From JAFDCJ01 sp049669725 (GTDB lineage: Bacteria; Desulfobacterota; Desulfobacteria; Desulfobacterales; JAFDCJ01), in the NCBI GenBank assembly GCA_049669725.1, contig JBATKU010000056.1:1-64000 (forward strand): DNA of 64,000 bases. The letters run 5' to 3'. Made by a program: the position numbers and the translations under genes. Below, piece after piece: positions 42,365 to 50,600 of this stretch (positions are counted from its first letter, which is position 1; every line of letters begins with the position of its first letter). Under the pieces are notes generated by a model that did not search any database, had not been told where the DNA came from, and saw only the letters and a list, made by a program, of their open reading frames with translations.

Positions 42365-43615
42365 TTAATTTATCGGAGCAAAATCAATCCGCCTGTTCAA
42401 GGCCCTGCCGGCATCGTTTTCGTTGGAGGCGATATTCCTGGTAGCTCCATATCCCACCGCTTTGAGTCTTTGGGGATCTACTCCTTTGTCGACCATTGAT
42501 TGCTTTACCGCCAGGGCGCGTTTTTCAGACAGCATTTGATTGTAACTTTCAGGGCCGATATTATCGGTTTTGCCCTGAATTTCAATTTTCAAGCCGGGGT
42601 TCTTTTTTAACACGGCAACGATAATTTCCAGCGCAGGGTAGTACTGGGGTTTTATCACAGCGCTGTCAAAATCAAATAAAACATCCGGTGTTGCCCAGCA
42701 GCCTTTTTGATCGACATCCGCCTGCAGGGGGGTATGGGGGCATTTATCCAGCGGACTCAGAACGCCGTCATTGTCCTCATCCAGTGGGTCGGATTTTTTA
42801 CTAATCAATTTGGTGACCACGGGCCCTTTGGGGCAGCCATTTTCATCTACTTTAGATCCCCAGGGGGTATCCGGGCATTTATCTGATTGGTCGGGCACGC
42901 CGTCACCGTCGCCATCTTTTTCGGTGGCCGGAAGACGGTCATATTCCTTTAATACCATTTTGCGGGCGTTAAACTGAACCAATTTTAACCCGGGTTTGGC
43001 TATCGTCAGCCGGGACAAAGAATCCGGCCCAATCATTATCTTATCGAGTTTTAATACCCCCTCGATGATATCCCCGTTGGCCAATAAAACCTTAACCTCT
43101 TTTTTCCCATCTCCGGTAAACGCAATACGGTTAAAATCTTTCCCTTGATAGGTTGTGGTCATAAAATCGGCTTCAAGCCTGAGTTCAGAATTTATCAATT
43201 GGCCGGAAAATCGGTCATTGTTTTGAGTGGTAAATATGGTGGTTAAGATGGGATAGCTCGGGCCGCTGGTATCGAGCATAATAGACTTTACGTCTCTACA
43301 TTCCAGGGTTTCGCTGGTCCCGGTTTGGAGTTCAATCTGGATATTTTCATTCAGGATGGTACCGTTGAATAGATCATTGTTGATGGTTTGCAGTTTGGCG
43401 TCAAGCAGTTGGCTATCTGACAGCGAGATCGTTTTTAGAAAATCATTTTTAATGATGATTTGCCCGTATGGGCTTTGCAATGCAAAATAGCTGTTCTGCA
43501 CGGTTCCAATCAGCCGGTCTCCATTATGTAGCAAGACCGTATCTCCCTGACTTTTTGCAGTCAAAACAAAAATAGTTAAAATAAGGATTGTTAAGAATGT
43601 AACGCCTTGCCTCAT
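42365..43615 (-). CDS. OmpA-family protein with thrombospondin type 3 repeats
   Basis: Outer-membrane or periplasmic protein of 416 residues from the ATG at 43615 (AAGGAG 9 bases upstream). A signal peptide (MRQGVTFLTILILTIFVLTA) is followed by four repeats of an N-x-D-x3-G motif (HNGDRLIG, NNDLFNG, NNDRFSG, ANGDIIEG). Two Ca2+-binding thrombospondin type 3 stretches (DGDGDGVPDQSDKCPDTP, DEDNDGVLSPLDKCPHTP) come next. The C-terminal OmpA domain has VLFDFDSAVIKPQYYPAL and GKTDNIGPESYNQMLSEKRA. The OmpA domain binds peptidoglycan at meso-DAP. The role of the N-terminal repeat region is unknown. The gene is convergent with the polysaccharide cluster. Confidence 0.88.
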   Translation of the reverse strand: MRQGVTFLTILILTIFVLTAKSQGDTVLLHNGDRLIGTVQNSYFALQSPYGQIIIKNDFLKTISLSDSQLLDAKLQTINNDLFNGTILNENIQIELQTGTSETLECRDVKSIMLDTSGPSYPILTTIFTTQNNDRFSGQLINSELRLEADFMTTTYQGKDFNRIAFTGDGKKEVKVLLANGDIIEGVLKLDKIMIGPDSLSRLTIAKPGLKLVQFNARKMVLKEYDRLPATEKDGDGDGVPDQSDKCPDTPWGSKVDENGCPKGPVVTKLISKKSDPLDEDNDGVLSPLDKCPHTPLQADVDQKGCWATPDVLFDFDSAVIKPQYYPALEIIVAVLKKNPGLKIEIQGKTDNIGPESYNQMLSEKRALAVKQSMVDKGVDPQRLKAVGYGATRNIASNENDAGRALNRRIDFAPIN

Positions 43616-43760
43616 AACCGTGTCTCCTTCTATCGCTATTGCGAAAAATTCAATTATATCAATCAAGTATAGGGGGAAAACTATTAATTGTCAATTTAAA
43701 TGTCACTAACAGTAAATAGCCGATAACAGCGGGGTGAGTATGAAAAGGCCAATTTGTGTC

Positions 43761-44405
43761 TCAGGATAGAAATGCTATACAGAAGATCGCAAGGTTTCCA
43801 AGACAATGAATGGTGATCGGCACCAGAAGGTTATTTTCTCTCTCGTAGGCTGCCGCAAACACAATGCCGCCGACAAGCTGAGTAAAGGGCAGACTGCCTG
43901 CGGTCAGATGGGGCAGAACAAATAGAGACGTACTTAAAACGACAGCGGCATAGACACCCCATTGACGAAAAAAGCCGTAAATAATACCGCGAAAAAATAT
44001 TTCTTCTGTAACCGGACCGATGGCACCCCCTACCACAAAGTAGATGGGAACCAGCATTTTAGAGTTGGGCAGGGGCGTAAAAAGCAGTCCTAGTGCATTA
44101 ATACCGACAGCGTATAGAACAAGAATCAGAATACCTGCCGCGAATCCAAAACAGGCAGACCAGATCATGCCCTTTGTGATTCCGGCGGATAATTTTTCAG
44201 GAGCCAGGCCGATAGCGCCCACACTTTTTTCGAGTTGAATAACAATGAAAAGCAGCAGAATAATTTCTAATATGCGGGTAAACCCGAGACCCGGCAGAGG
44301 AGAGATAAAAACTGCAGTAATGATGGGTCGAAAAAATATTTCTACAATCAATACGGCGGCAATTGATACCACTAAGGTTTTCAAGGCAATCTTTTTTGCT
44401 TCCAT
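43761..44405 (-). CDS. CPBP-family intramembrane glutamic endopeptidase
   Basis: A 214-residue membrane protein of the CAAX protease / bacteriocin-processing (Abi) family. The catalytic motifs are present: EEIFFRG (EExxxR) at about residue 130, LFVLPH (FxxxH) and a final ITIHCLGN. Six or seven hydrophobic segments cover the rest. Such proteases act inside the membrane, but the substrate cannot be deduced. Its 5' end overlaps the 3' end of the HEAT-repeat membrane protein gene by 25 bp, a strong sign of co-expression. Confidence 0.85.
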   Translation of the reverse strand: MEAKKIALKTLVVSIAAVLIVEIFFRPIITAVFISPLPGLGFTRILEIILLLFIVIQLEKSVGAIGLAPEKLSAGITKGMIWSACFGFAAGILILVLYAVGINALGLLFTPLPNSKMLVPIYFVVGGAIGPVTEEIFFRGIIYGFFRQWGVYAAVVLSTSLFVLPHLTAGSLPFTQLVGGIVFAAAYERENNLLVPITIHCLGNLAIFCIAFLS

Positions 44406-45883
44406 CCAAGGGACCTTAATGACTTATAAGCATACAACTGGGCGTACCAGTCACGTGATATTTTTATTTTTGCCAATATAGGCTCGATCGCCTGCCGGTT
44501 ATTTTGCAAACCCAATGAATGAAAAGCCATCGAACGGACATTGGTATTTTTATCTTCTAAAAATTTTAACAGTTCAGTATAGGATTTCGGACTCCGGCTG
44601 ACCGCCAGCGCAATCACGAGCCAATACCGTTCCTGGGGATGAGGGCTTTTTAGCAACTGGTGATATGAACGGTAGTCTGTGATATCCAGTTTTTTTTGTT
44701 GTATGGTTTTTATGGCTGCTATTCGTATCGACAGATTTTCTGACGCTAAGGCTTCAGGGATGTCCATAATCTGGTGGGTACTGCTCCTATTCGCATGAAA
44801 ATAGACCAGCACAAGAAGCCCGATCATCAGGCATAGGATCGACGCGGTTAGGGACGAACTTTTTCGGCTAAGGAACAATGCTGTCAGGTAATAAAGAACG
44901 AAATGAAGAATAATATAGATCAAAACTGGAAAGCCTATCAGCAAAGATAGATAGGTAAATTGGCGAAAGGCCCCATGGTGATCTGTTGCTTCTGAATATT
45001 TCTGAAGCGTCTTTTGAGGCTTGGCCAAAAATTGATCTACTTTGATTTGCAAAACCTTTCGATCATCGCCGCTAAAGACAAGATTATCCCCCTTCGGGAC
45101 TATCTTCAAATCCACCCTGGAAATACCCGGCAGTGGTAAATAGTCATGGGCCAGAAGTCTATTTACAAGTTGCTGTTTGAGTCTGGGGTTAGAAATATTT
45201 TCCAAGCGGCATGTCCTGATAAGCCTCTGATCCAGGGACTTGAAGGACTCCGCCGGATAAAGGGTATAGTTATAATAGAATTGGCTGAACTTTTTGCCAA
45301 CGTAATTGGTTAATAGCAGGTTGTCCCTTAAGTCAATAAACAGCTCAGGATTAAATTGCGTAAACCATAAAAGCGCCAGCAAAGGAATGGGGACTAAATG
45401 AAGCCATCTCAGTCTTGGAGTGAATTGAATTGCTCCATGCCTTACCCATCTAGCGGTCAGTAAGAAAAGAGCCGGGGCGATGAACAGAAAGTATGAGGTC
45501 GGAAATGGTGCCAATCCATGAATATTAGAAATCAGCAGGAGTCCGCCCCAGGCTGATAGAAAAACGAATAAGACAAACTTATTTCGCAAAAATAGCCTGG
45601 ACCAAACCCAGCCCGCTGTCATACTGCCAAGGGCGATACCGGCCCCGGTACTGCAGGTGAAAAAGAGCCCCCCCAAAAAAGCCGGCCAAAAGCTTAGCAA
45701 GCTGTTCATAACCATCACATTGGGTATGGCAAGATAGCCTGCATCATCTAAGGCTGAAACTGTATTATACAAATCAATGTTAGACAGATAGACCTGGATG
45801 GTGGCCAGAATCTGGGCTATCAACAGACCCCAAAAAAGGATACCCGCCGGATGATATGTATGGGTAAGATTAAGCCTGCTCAT
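44381..45883 (-). CDS. Membrane protein with C-terminal HEAT repeats, function unknown
   Basis: A 500-residue protein I do not recognise as a named family. Residues 12-190 hold four or five membrane helices (including GILFWGLLIAQILATIQVYL). About residues 195-310 form a soluble domain (VDLKIVPKGDNLVFSGDDRK). A membrane pair at about 312-365 follows (YLSLLIGFPVLIYIILHFVL). The last 130 residues look like HEAT/PBS-lyase-type alpha repeats (SENLSIRIAAIKTIQQK, LEDKNTNVRSMAFHSLGL, KISRDWYAQLYAYKSLRSLG). HEAT repeats usually bind proteins. The gene overlaps the CPBP protease gene, which suggests the two act together. It is divergent from the PHP gene at 45996. Confidence 0.75.
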   Translation of the reverse strand: MSRLNLTHTYHPAGILFWGLLIAQILATIQVYLSNIDLYNTVSALDDAGYLAIPNVMVMNSLLSFWPAFLGGLFFTCSTGAGIALGSMTAGWVWSRLFLRNKFVLFVFLSAWGGLLLISNIHGLAPFPTSYFLFIAPALFLLTARWVRHGAIQFTPRLRWLHLVPIPLLALLWFTQFNPELFIDLRDNLLLTNYVGKKFSQFYYNYTLYPAESFKSLDQRLIRTCRLENISNPRLKQQLVNRLLAHDYLPLPGISRVDLKIVPKGDNLVFSGDDRKVLQIKVDQFLAKPQKTLQKYSEATDHHGAFRQFTYLSLLIGFPVLIYIILHFVLYYLTALFLSRKSSSLTASILCLMIGLLVLVYFHANRSSTHQIMDIPEALASENLSIRIAAIKTIQQKKLDITDYRSYHQLLKSPHPQERYWLVIALAVSRSPKSYTELLKFLEDKNTNVRSMAFHSLGLQNNRQAIEPILAKIKISRDWYAQLYAYKSLRSLGWKQKRLP

Positions 45884-45995
45884 TATTTTCCGTTTTGTTT
45901 ATGTTCACTTAAGGTATTATTTTTTCGTAATAAGTACCAAGAGTCAAGCAGAGATTGTTGTGCGCGAGTTTCTATAACGCTTTCAGAATGAGAAT

Positions 45996-47450
45996 ATGAT
46001 ACAGAGACCCATTCTATCTATTCTGTCCCTAATCCTAATAATTGGAATTTTGAGCGGTCATACGTCAGCCGGGGAGTATCTGCAGCTTCCCGGGGTTATT
46101 CACGTCCACTCGACCGTTAGTTCCGGCAAGTATTCGATTGGAGAACTGGTTGTCAGGGCTGAAAATAAAGGCCTTGAGGTGCTGATTTTAACCGACCATG
46201 ACCAGGTGGTCATGGAATATGGACTGTTTCCTTTGCGCAACCTTATCAAGAAGAGAGAAGAAAGGCAGTCGATTCTGACGACCGGACCGGAAAATTATCT
46301 TGCTGAAATCGAGCGCTTGAACCGACAGCAACAATCCGTTCTGATTTTTCCGGGTGTTCAATCCTCTCCTTTTTACTACTGGACCGGAAACCCTTTCGGC
46401 AGAGGGCTTACGGCCCATGACTTCCGTAAAGAACTGCTCATTGTCGGGATGTCCGACCCGAATGATTATTGCGATCTGCCTTTGCTCCATGGCCGGAATT
46501 CCACCCGGTATGTAAAGGACCTCTTGGCCAGGTTTTTGATCTTTCTGGCGGCTTTTCTCTTATCAATTTATCTCATCTATCAAAAAGGATGCATCAGAGT
46601 TTGCGGCATTCTGATTGCCATATTTAGCCTTGCACTAATGGTTGACCAGCATCCTTTTAAAAGTTCGCGGTTTGACGCCTACCATGGGGACCAGGGTGAG
46701 GCGCCTTTTCAGGATGTCATCGATTACGCACGCAGCCGCGGCGGAATGGTTTTCTGGGCTCACCCGGAATCGAATTATTCAAAAAACGGGGTTGAAATGG
46801 GACCCGTCAAATTGATGACGGAACATTACCCCGATACCTTAATCCAATCGGAGAATTACACCGGTTTTGCCGCTATTTACGGAGACAGCCTAACGGCAAC
46901 AAAGGCCGGCATGCATTGGGATCGGGTTTTATTGGATTATTGCAGTGGCAACCGGGCAGAGCCGGTTTGGGGAATAGCCGGCTCGGATTTTCATTCAGAG
47001 AAAGACGGTGTCGATCTGGACACCTTCCAAACAGTATTTCTGGTTGAAAACAGGGGGCGCGAGGAAGTCTTGAAGGCCCTTGAACGGGGCAGAATTTATG
47101 CCGTCAGAAAAAATTCGGGATTTCGGTTGTCTCTTGATCAATTCCAGATTAGAGATGATGAAACCGGTAATAGGGCCACACTGGGCGAAGAGGTACGGGT
47201 CGGCCGATCAGCGGTTGTCGAAGGCCGCCTATCGGCGACCGACGGTGGCCACTACAGTGTGGCGGTATCGATAATACGGGGCGGAAAACCGAACTGGCTT
47301 TTTGAAGGTCAAACGCCCCTGAAGTTCCAATTTGTTGACCCTGTTCAGTGGCCCGGGAAGACCTATTACCGGCTGGATGTCAGCGGGAAAGCAGCCGGAA
47401 GGCTGCTATCGAATCCCATATTTGCAAAGAGAGTAGAAGAAGATTTTTAA
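45996..47450 (+). CDS. Membrane-associated PHP-domain phosphoesterase-like protein
   Basis: A 484-residue protein with an N-terminal signal or anchor (residues 4-24) and then a PHP domain. The metal motifs are H36-V-H38 (VIHVHSTVSSG), T-D67-H-D69 (LILTDHDQVV), later FWAHPES near 253 and AGSDFHSEKDGVD near 330. Between the second and third motifs are two hydrophobic helices (about residues 178-213), so the catalytic domain appears to be split by a membrane hairpin. The C-terminal 120 residues form a beta-rich domain (LSATDGGHYSVAVSII). It could dephosphorylate a surface glycan or lipid carrier; this is inference from location. Confidence 0.8.
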   Translation: MIQRPILSILSLILIIGILSGHTSAGEYLQLPGVIHVHSTVSSGKYSIGELVVRAENKGLEVLILTDHDQVVMEYGLFPLRNLIKKREERQSILTTGPENYLAEIERLNRQQQSVLIFPGVQSSPFYYWTGNPFGRGLTAHDFRKELLIVGMSDPNDYCDLPLLHGRNSTRYVKDLLARFLIFLAAFLLSIYLIYQKGCIRVCGILIAIFSLALMVDQHPFKSSRFDAYHGDQGEAPFQDVIDYARSRGGMVFWAHPESNYSKNGVEMGPVKLMTEHYPDTLIQSENYTGFAAIYGDSLTATKAGMHWDRVLLDYCSGNRAEPVWGIAGSDFHSEKDGVDLDTFQTVFLVENRGREEVLKALERGRIYAVRKNSGFRLSLDQFQIRDDETGNRATLGEEVRVGRSAVVEGRLSATDGGHYSVAVSIIRGGKPNWLFEGQTPLKFQFVDPVQWPGKTYYRLDVSGKAAGRLLSNPIFAKRVEEDF

Positions 47451-47483
47451 GTGTGGAATGGATTCTATTTTCAATCAAAATGC

Positions 47484-47499
47484 TGGTATGATATTTGCA
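47484..47499 (+). promoter_or_regulatory. Sigma-54-like -24/-12 site upstream of the wbqC-like gene
   Basis: TGGTATGATATTTGCA fits TGGCAYR-N4-TTGCW with one mismatch (C to T at position 4). It lies 67 bp upstream of the TTG start of the WbqC-family gene, in the gap after the PHP gene. Confidence 0.5.
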
Positions 47500-47565
47500 A
47501 ATTTCCTTACAAAATGTATTTTTTTTAGATAGAATCCGTTCAATAAAAAAATTAAAGGATTCCTT

Positions 47566-48255
47566 TTGATCGTCGCGATTCATCAGCCTCAGTACCTTCC
47601 CTGGCTGGGATATTTTGACAAAATACGCCAGGCGGATATTTTCTGTTATCTGGACAATGTTCAGTATAAAAAAAATGATTGGCAAAACCGCAATCGAATT
47701 AAAACTTCTCAGGGCTGGCAATGGATAACGCTACCGGTTCGATATCAATTCCCGCAAAAAATTTATGAGGTTAAAATTAATTCGACCGTAAAATGGGCTA
47801 AAAAACACCTCCAGGCCTTGATCACAAATTATCGTCGTGCTCCGTTTTTTAAGAAATCCATCGGCGTTTATGAGCAGATTTATTCAGAAGAATGGCAGTA
47901 TGTGTGCGAGTTAAACATTTATTTCATTGAGCAATTAAAAGAAGCTCTGGGGTTAGGCCAGAAACCGGCGATCAAATCTTCACAGCTCGAATTGCGTGAG
48001 GACCCCACGGATCGGCTTATTGATATCTGCAAAGCAGTGAAGGCCGACACGTATATGTCGGGACAGGACGGGGTTAAATATATGGATCTGGAGCGCTTTA
48101 AGAAAAATGACATTAAGGTCATTATACAGGATTTCAAACACCCTGTTTATCCGCAAATGTTCAAAGGTTTTACGTCACATATGTCGATTGTGGATTTGCT
48201 CTTCAATTGCGGGCCTGGGAGTTTGGCCAAGATTATAGGAGCAAATAGCGGGTAG
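47566..48255 (+). CDS. WbqC-family protein
   Basis: A 229-residue protein of the WbqC-like family (PF08889), found in O-antigen and sugar-modification loci. The family signature is at the start: IVAIHQPQYLPWLGYFDKI, then DNVQYKKNDWQNRNRIKT. The TTG start at 47566 is preceded by AAAGGA at a good distance. The biochemical role is not settled; members have been proposed to act in amino-sugar modification. Here it heads a three-gene set with a PIG-L deacetylase and a DegT aminotransferase, which supports a role in making or transferring a modified amino sugar. Confidence 0.87.
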   Translation: MIVAIHQPQYLPWLGYFDKIRQADIFCYLDNVQYKKNDWQNRNRIKTSQGWQWITLPVRYQFPQKIYEVKINSTVKWAKKHLQALITNYRRAPFFKKSIGVYEQIYSEEWQYVCELNIYFIEQLKEALGLGQKPAIKSSQLELREDPTDRLIDICKAVKADTYMSGQDGVKYMDLERFKKNDIKVIIQDFKHPVYPQMFKGFTSHMSIVDLLFNCGPGSLAKIIGANSG

Positions 48256-48431
48256 AACTAGAGGCTCAAGGCTCAGGGGCACGGCCATGCTCTAGGTATA
48301 TGGCAGCCGATCAGGGGTTCAGGTCTTATACAAACGGTTTTACCCTGTGTCTTGAACCGGTGTATCGTATCGCAAATAAGGATACCTTCTTAAAAATTGC
48401 ATTTGACTCAATAAGTCGTATCGAGGGCCAT

Positions 48432-49055
48432 ATGGACAAAGCGAAAATTCTGGCAATTGGTGCCCATCCGGATGACATTGAATTCGGCTGTGGTGGCACT
48501 CTCATCAAATATACCCGCAAAGGTCACCTGCTTTTTCTGCTGGTAATTACCGGCGGTGGCATGGGAGGTTCCTCATCGGTCAGGATGAAAGAGCAGGAAA
48601 ATTCTAAAGAAATTCTGGGTGCCGAGAAAATATACTGGGGTGGTTATGAAGATACTCACCTCATCATGGATATCGAACTCATCGGTAAAATTGAATCGGT
48701 AATCGCTGCCGTAAAGCCGGATTTTATTTTTTGCAATTATCCGGACGACACCCACCAGGATCACCGGCATCTTTCCCAGGCAATCATGTCTGCTACCCGA
48801 TATATTAGAAATGTGCTGTTTTTTGAAGGGCCGACCACCCAAAATTTTGGTCCCCAGGTATTTGTGGATATTTCAGATACCCTGAATCAAAAAATTGCAG
48901 CCCTGGAAGCCCACCGATCCCAGGTTATGAAAACCAACATCGAAGATTTATCCATTGTCGAGGTGGCGTGTTCCAGTGCCAACTTCCGGGGTATCCAGGG
49001 AAGGGTGAAGTATGCCGAGGCGTTTCAGGCCCTTAGGCTGTTTATCAACGTATAG
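48432..49055 (+). CDS. PIG-L/LmbE-family N-acetylglucosaminyl deacetylase-like protein
   Basis: A 207-residue Zn-dependent deacetylase-like enzyme. The hallmark AHPDDIEFGCGGTL lies just after the start, and DDTHQDHRHLSQAI carries the third metal ligand. I place the start at the ATG at 48432 (MDKAKILAIGAHPDD, GAGGG just upstream). The frame is open 44 codons further upstream but that part has no family similarity. It would remove an acetyl group from an amino sugar or a related metabolite. Flanked by WbqC and DegT genes, the target is probably a nucleotide- or lipid-linked sugar. Confidence 0.88.
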   Translation: MDKAKILAIGAHPDDIEFGCGGTLIKYTRKGHLLFLLVITGGGMGGSSSVRMKEQENSKEILGAEKIYWGGYEDTHLIMDIELIGKIESVIAAVKPDFIFCNYPDDTHQDHRHLSQAIMSATRYIRNVLFFEGPTTQNFGPQVFVDISDTLNQKIAALEAHRSQVMKTNIEDLSIVEVACSSANFRGIQGRVKYAEAFQALRLFINV

Positions 49056-49067
49056 TCAGGTATAGTA

Positions 49068-50129
49068 ATGAGCGGACAACATGATCAACAATACCCATTC
49101 ATTCCCCATTCGCGGCCGACCCTGGGACCGGAGGAGATGCGCGCCGTAGCCGACGTCATTTCATCAGGCTATATTGCCGAAGGAGTTGCCGTTCAAGAAT
49201 TTGAAAATTCATTTGCGGATTATTTAAGCGTCGGACATGCCGTGGCAACGAACTCCGGAACCTCAGCATTGCACCTGGCACTGCTCGCTTTGGAAGTTGG
49301 CCCGGGGGATGAGGTGATTATTCCCAGCTATGTTTGCTGCGCGTTGCTCAATGCGGTTAATTATACGGGAGCAACACCGGTTCTGGCTGATATTTGTCCT
49401 GAAACCTACAATCTCGCGGCTGCTGATGTAAAGAAACGCATCAGCGACCGGACCAGGGCGATTATCGTGCCGCATCTTTTCGGGCTGGCAGCCGATCTGG
49501 ACTCCCTGATGGCGCTTGATGTGCCTATCATTGAAGACTGCGCCCAGGCAGTGGGATCCCAATATGCTCAACGCCCGGTAGGCACCTTTGGAATTGCGGC
49601 AATTTATTCTTTTTTTGCCACCAAGGTGATCACCACCGGGGAAGGCGGAATGGTGGTATCCAACTCCAAAGACATTGCCGACCGGATGCGGGATCTGAAA
49701 ACCTATGACCAAAAAGATGAGTATAAAATCCGTTTTAACTATAAAATGACCGACATTCAGGCGGCACTGGGATTGGGCCAACTGCAGCGACTGGATTCAG
49801 CCATCCGGCGCCGCCGGGCCATTGCCGAGCAATATACCACGGCCTTTAAAATCCTGAGTTTGAATCTTCCCGCGCAAGATCCCGGGCGCATTTTTTTTCG
49901 CTATGTGCTTGATTTAGATAGGGATTCGGTTTCCTTTATTCAGGCTCTCGCAAATAAAAGTGTCGGGTGCAATCGACCGATATTTTTGCCCCTCCATCGA
50001 CAACTGAAACAAAAGGGCTGCCCGGCTTCAGAACGTGCATGGAAAAATTCGCTATCGATTCCAATTTATCCATCTCTTACCGATGAGGAGGTCACTATCG
50101 TAATTGATGCTATCACTTCCATATTTTAG
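49068..50129 (+). CDS. DegT/DnrJ/EryC1/StrS aminotransferase
   Basis: A PLP-dependent sugar aminotransferase of 353 residues. It has the substrate loop FIPHSRPTLGPEEMRAVADV, ATNSGTSALHLALLAL, the PLP-binding IPIIEDCAQAVGSQY-like segment (VPIIEDCAQAVGS), and the Schiff-base Lys near 186 in FFATKVITTGEGGMVVS. RFNYKMTDIQAALGLGQL is also typical. Such enzymes transfer an amino group to a keto sugar nucleotide. The C-terminal half is shorter than in many homologues. The gene follows the deacetylase by 12 bp and ends the three-gene set. Confidence 0.92.
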   Translation: MSGQHDQQYPFIPHSRPTLGPEEMRAVADVISSGYIAEGVAVQEFENSFADYLSVGHAVATNSGTSALHLALLALEVGPGDEVIIPSYVCCALLNAVNYTGATPVLADICPETYNLAAADVKKRISDRTRAIIVPHLFGLAADLDSLMALDVPIIEDCAQAVGSQYAQRPVGTFGIAAIYSFFATKVITTGEGGMVVSNSKDIADRMRDLKTYDQKDEYKIRFNYKMTDIQAALGLGQLQRLDSAIRRRRAIAEQYTTAFKILSLNLPAQDPGRIFFRYVLDLDRDSVSFIQALANKSVGCNRPIFLPLHRQLKQKGCPASERAWKNSLSIPIYPSLTDEEVTIVIDAITSIF

Positions 50130-50600
50130 TATTATTTCAAACAATTAGGGTGTCGTTTACAAACAAAAAATATGCCATTTTAAAATTGAAGATATATAAA
50201 TTCGCTTGGCAATTTTTTGACGGCCTTAATCCTGCCTTTTTTATCTTTTTCCCCAGGATTTACAAACAATAACAAATAATTACAGATGATATAGATGAAA
50301 TGAAAATTGGCATACATTATGCATCCAATCAAGCGGAGCCCAGTTTTCTGTCTCAGTTTAAAACCGGACCGTTCCCGGGAACTAATTTTTTTCTTAATAT
50401 TTTAGCAAAGTTGCCGATAAATATATCAATAGCCATATGATGCCAGCTGAAAATTTTCGGCATGGTTGAGTTTCATCGGTGTTTTGCCTTGATTTTTGTG
50501 GAGTGCAACGTCGATTTGGAAGAACACAGGAAATATTAAATTCCGAAATTTTATTTTAATTGCGATTATGAAATCCAGCACATTTGCCAAAAATTGGATA
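50130..50600. other. Non-coding leader region upstream of the polysaccharide core operon
   Basis: No convincing gene in about 470 bp, apart from an open frame from 50496 that precedes the chosen start of the WecA-like gene. The region holds the sigma-54-like site at 50308-50323 and a perfect 12-bp palindrome, GTTCCCGGGAAC, at 50371-50382. It would give a leader of about 260 bases, similar to that of the flippase gene. Confidence 0.65.
50308..50323 (+). promoter_or_regulatory. Sigma-54-like -24/-12 site upstream of the core operon
   Basis: TGGCATACATTATGCA matches TGGCAYR-N4-TTGCW at all but one position (A for T at position 12). The GG/GC spacing is correct. It lies about 290 bp before the WecA-like start codon. 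Confidence 0.6.

Noticed and set aside
48300..48431. 44-codon N-terminal extension of the PIG-L deacetylase
   Set aside because: The conserved family start (AHPDD) follows immediately after the ATG at 48432, which has its own GAGGG site. The upstream part has no similarity.
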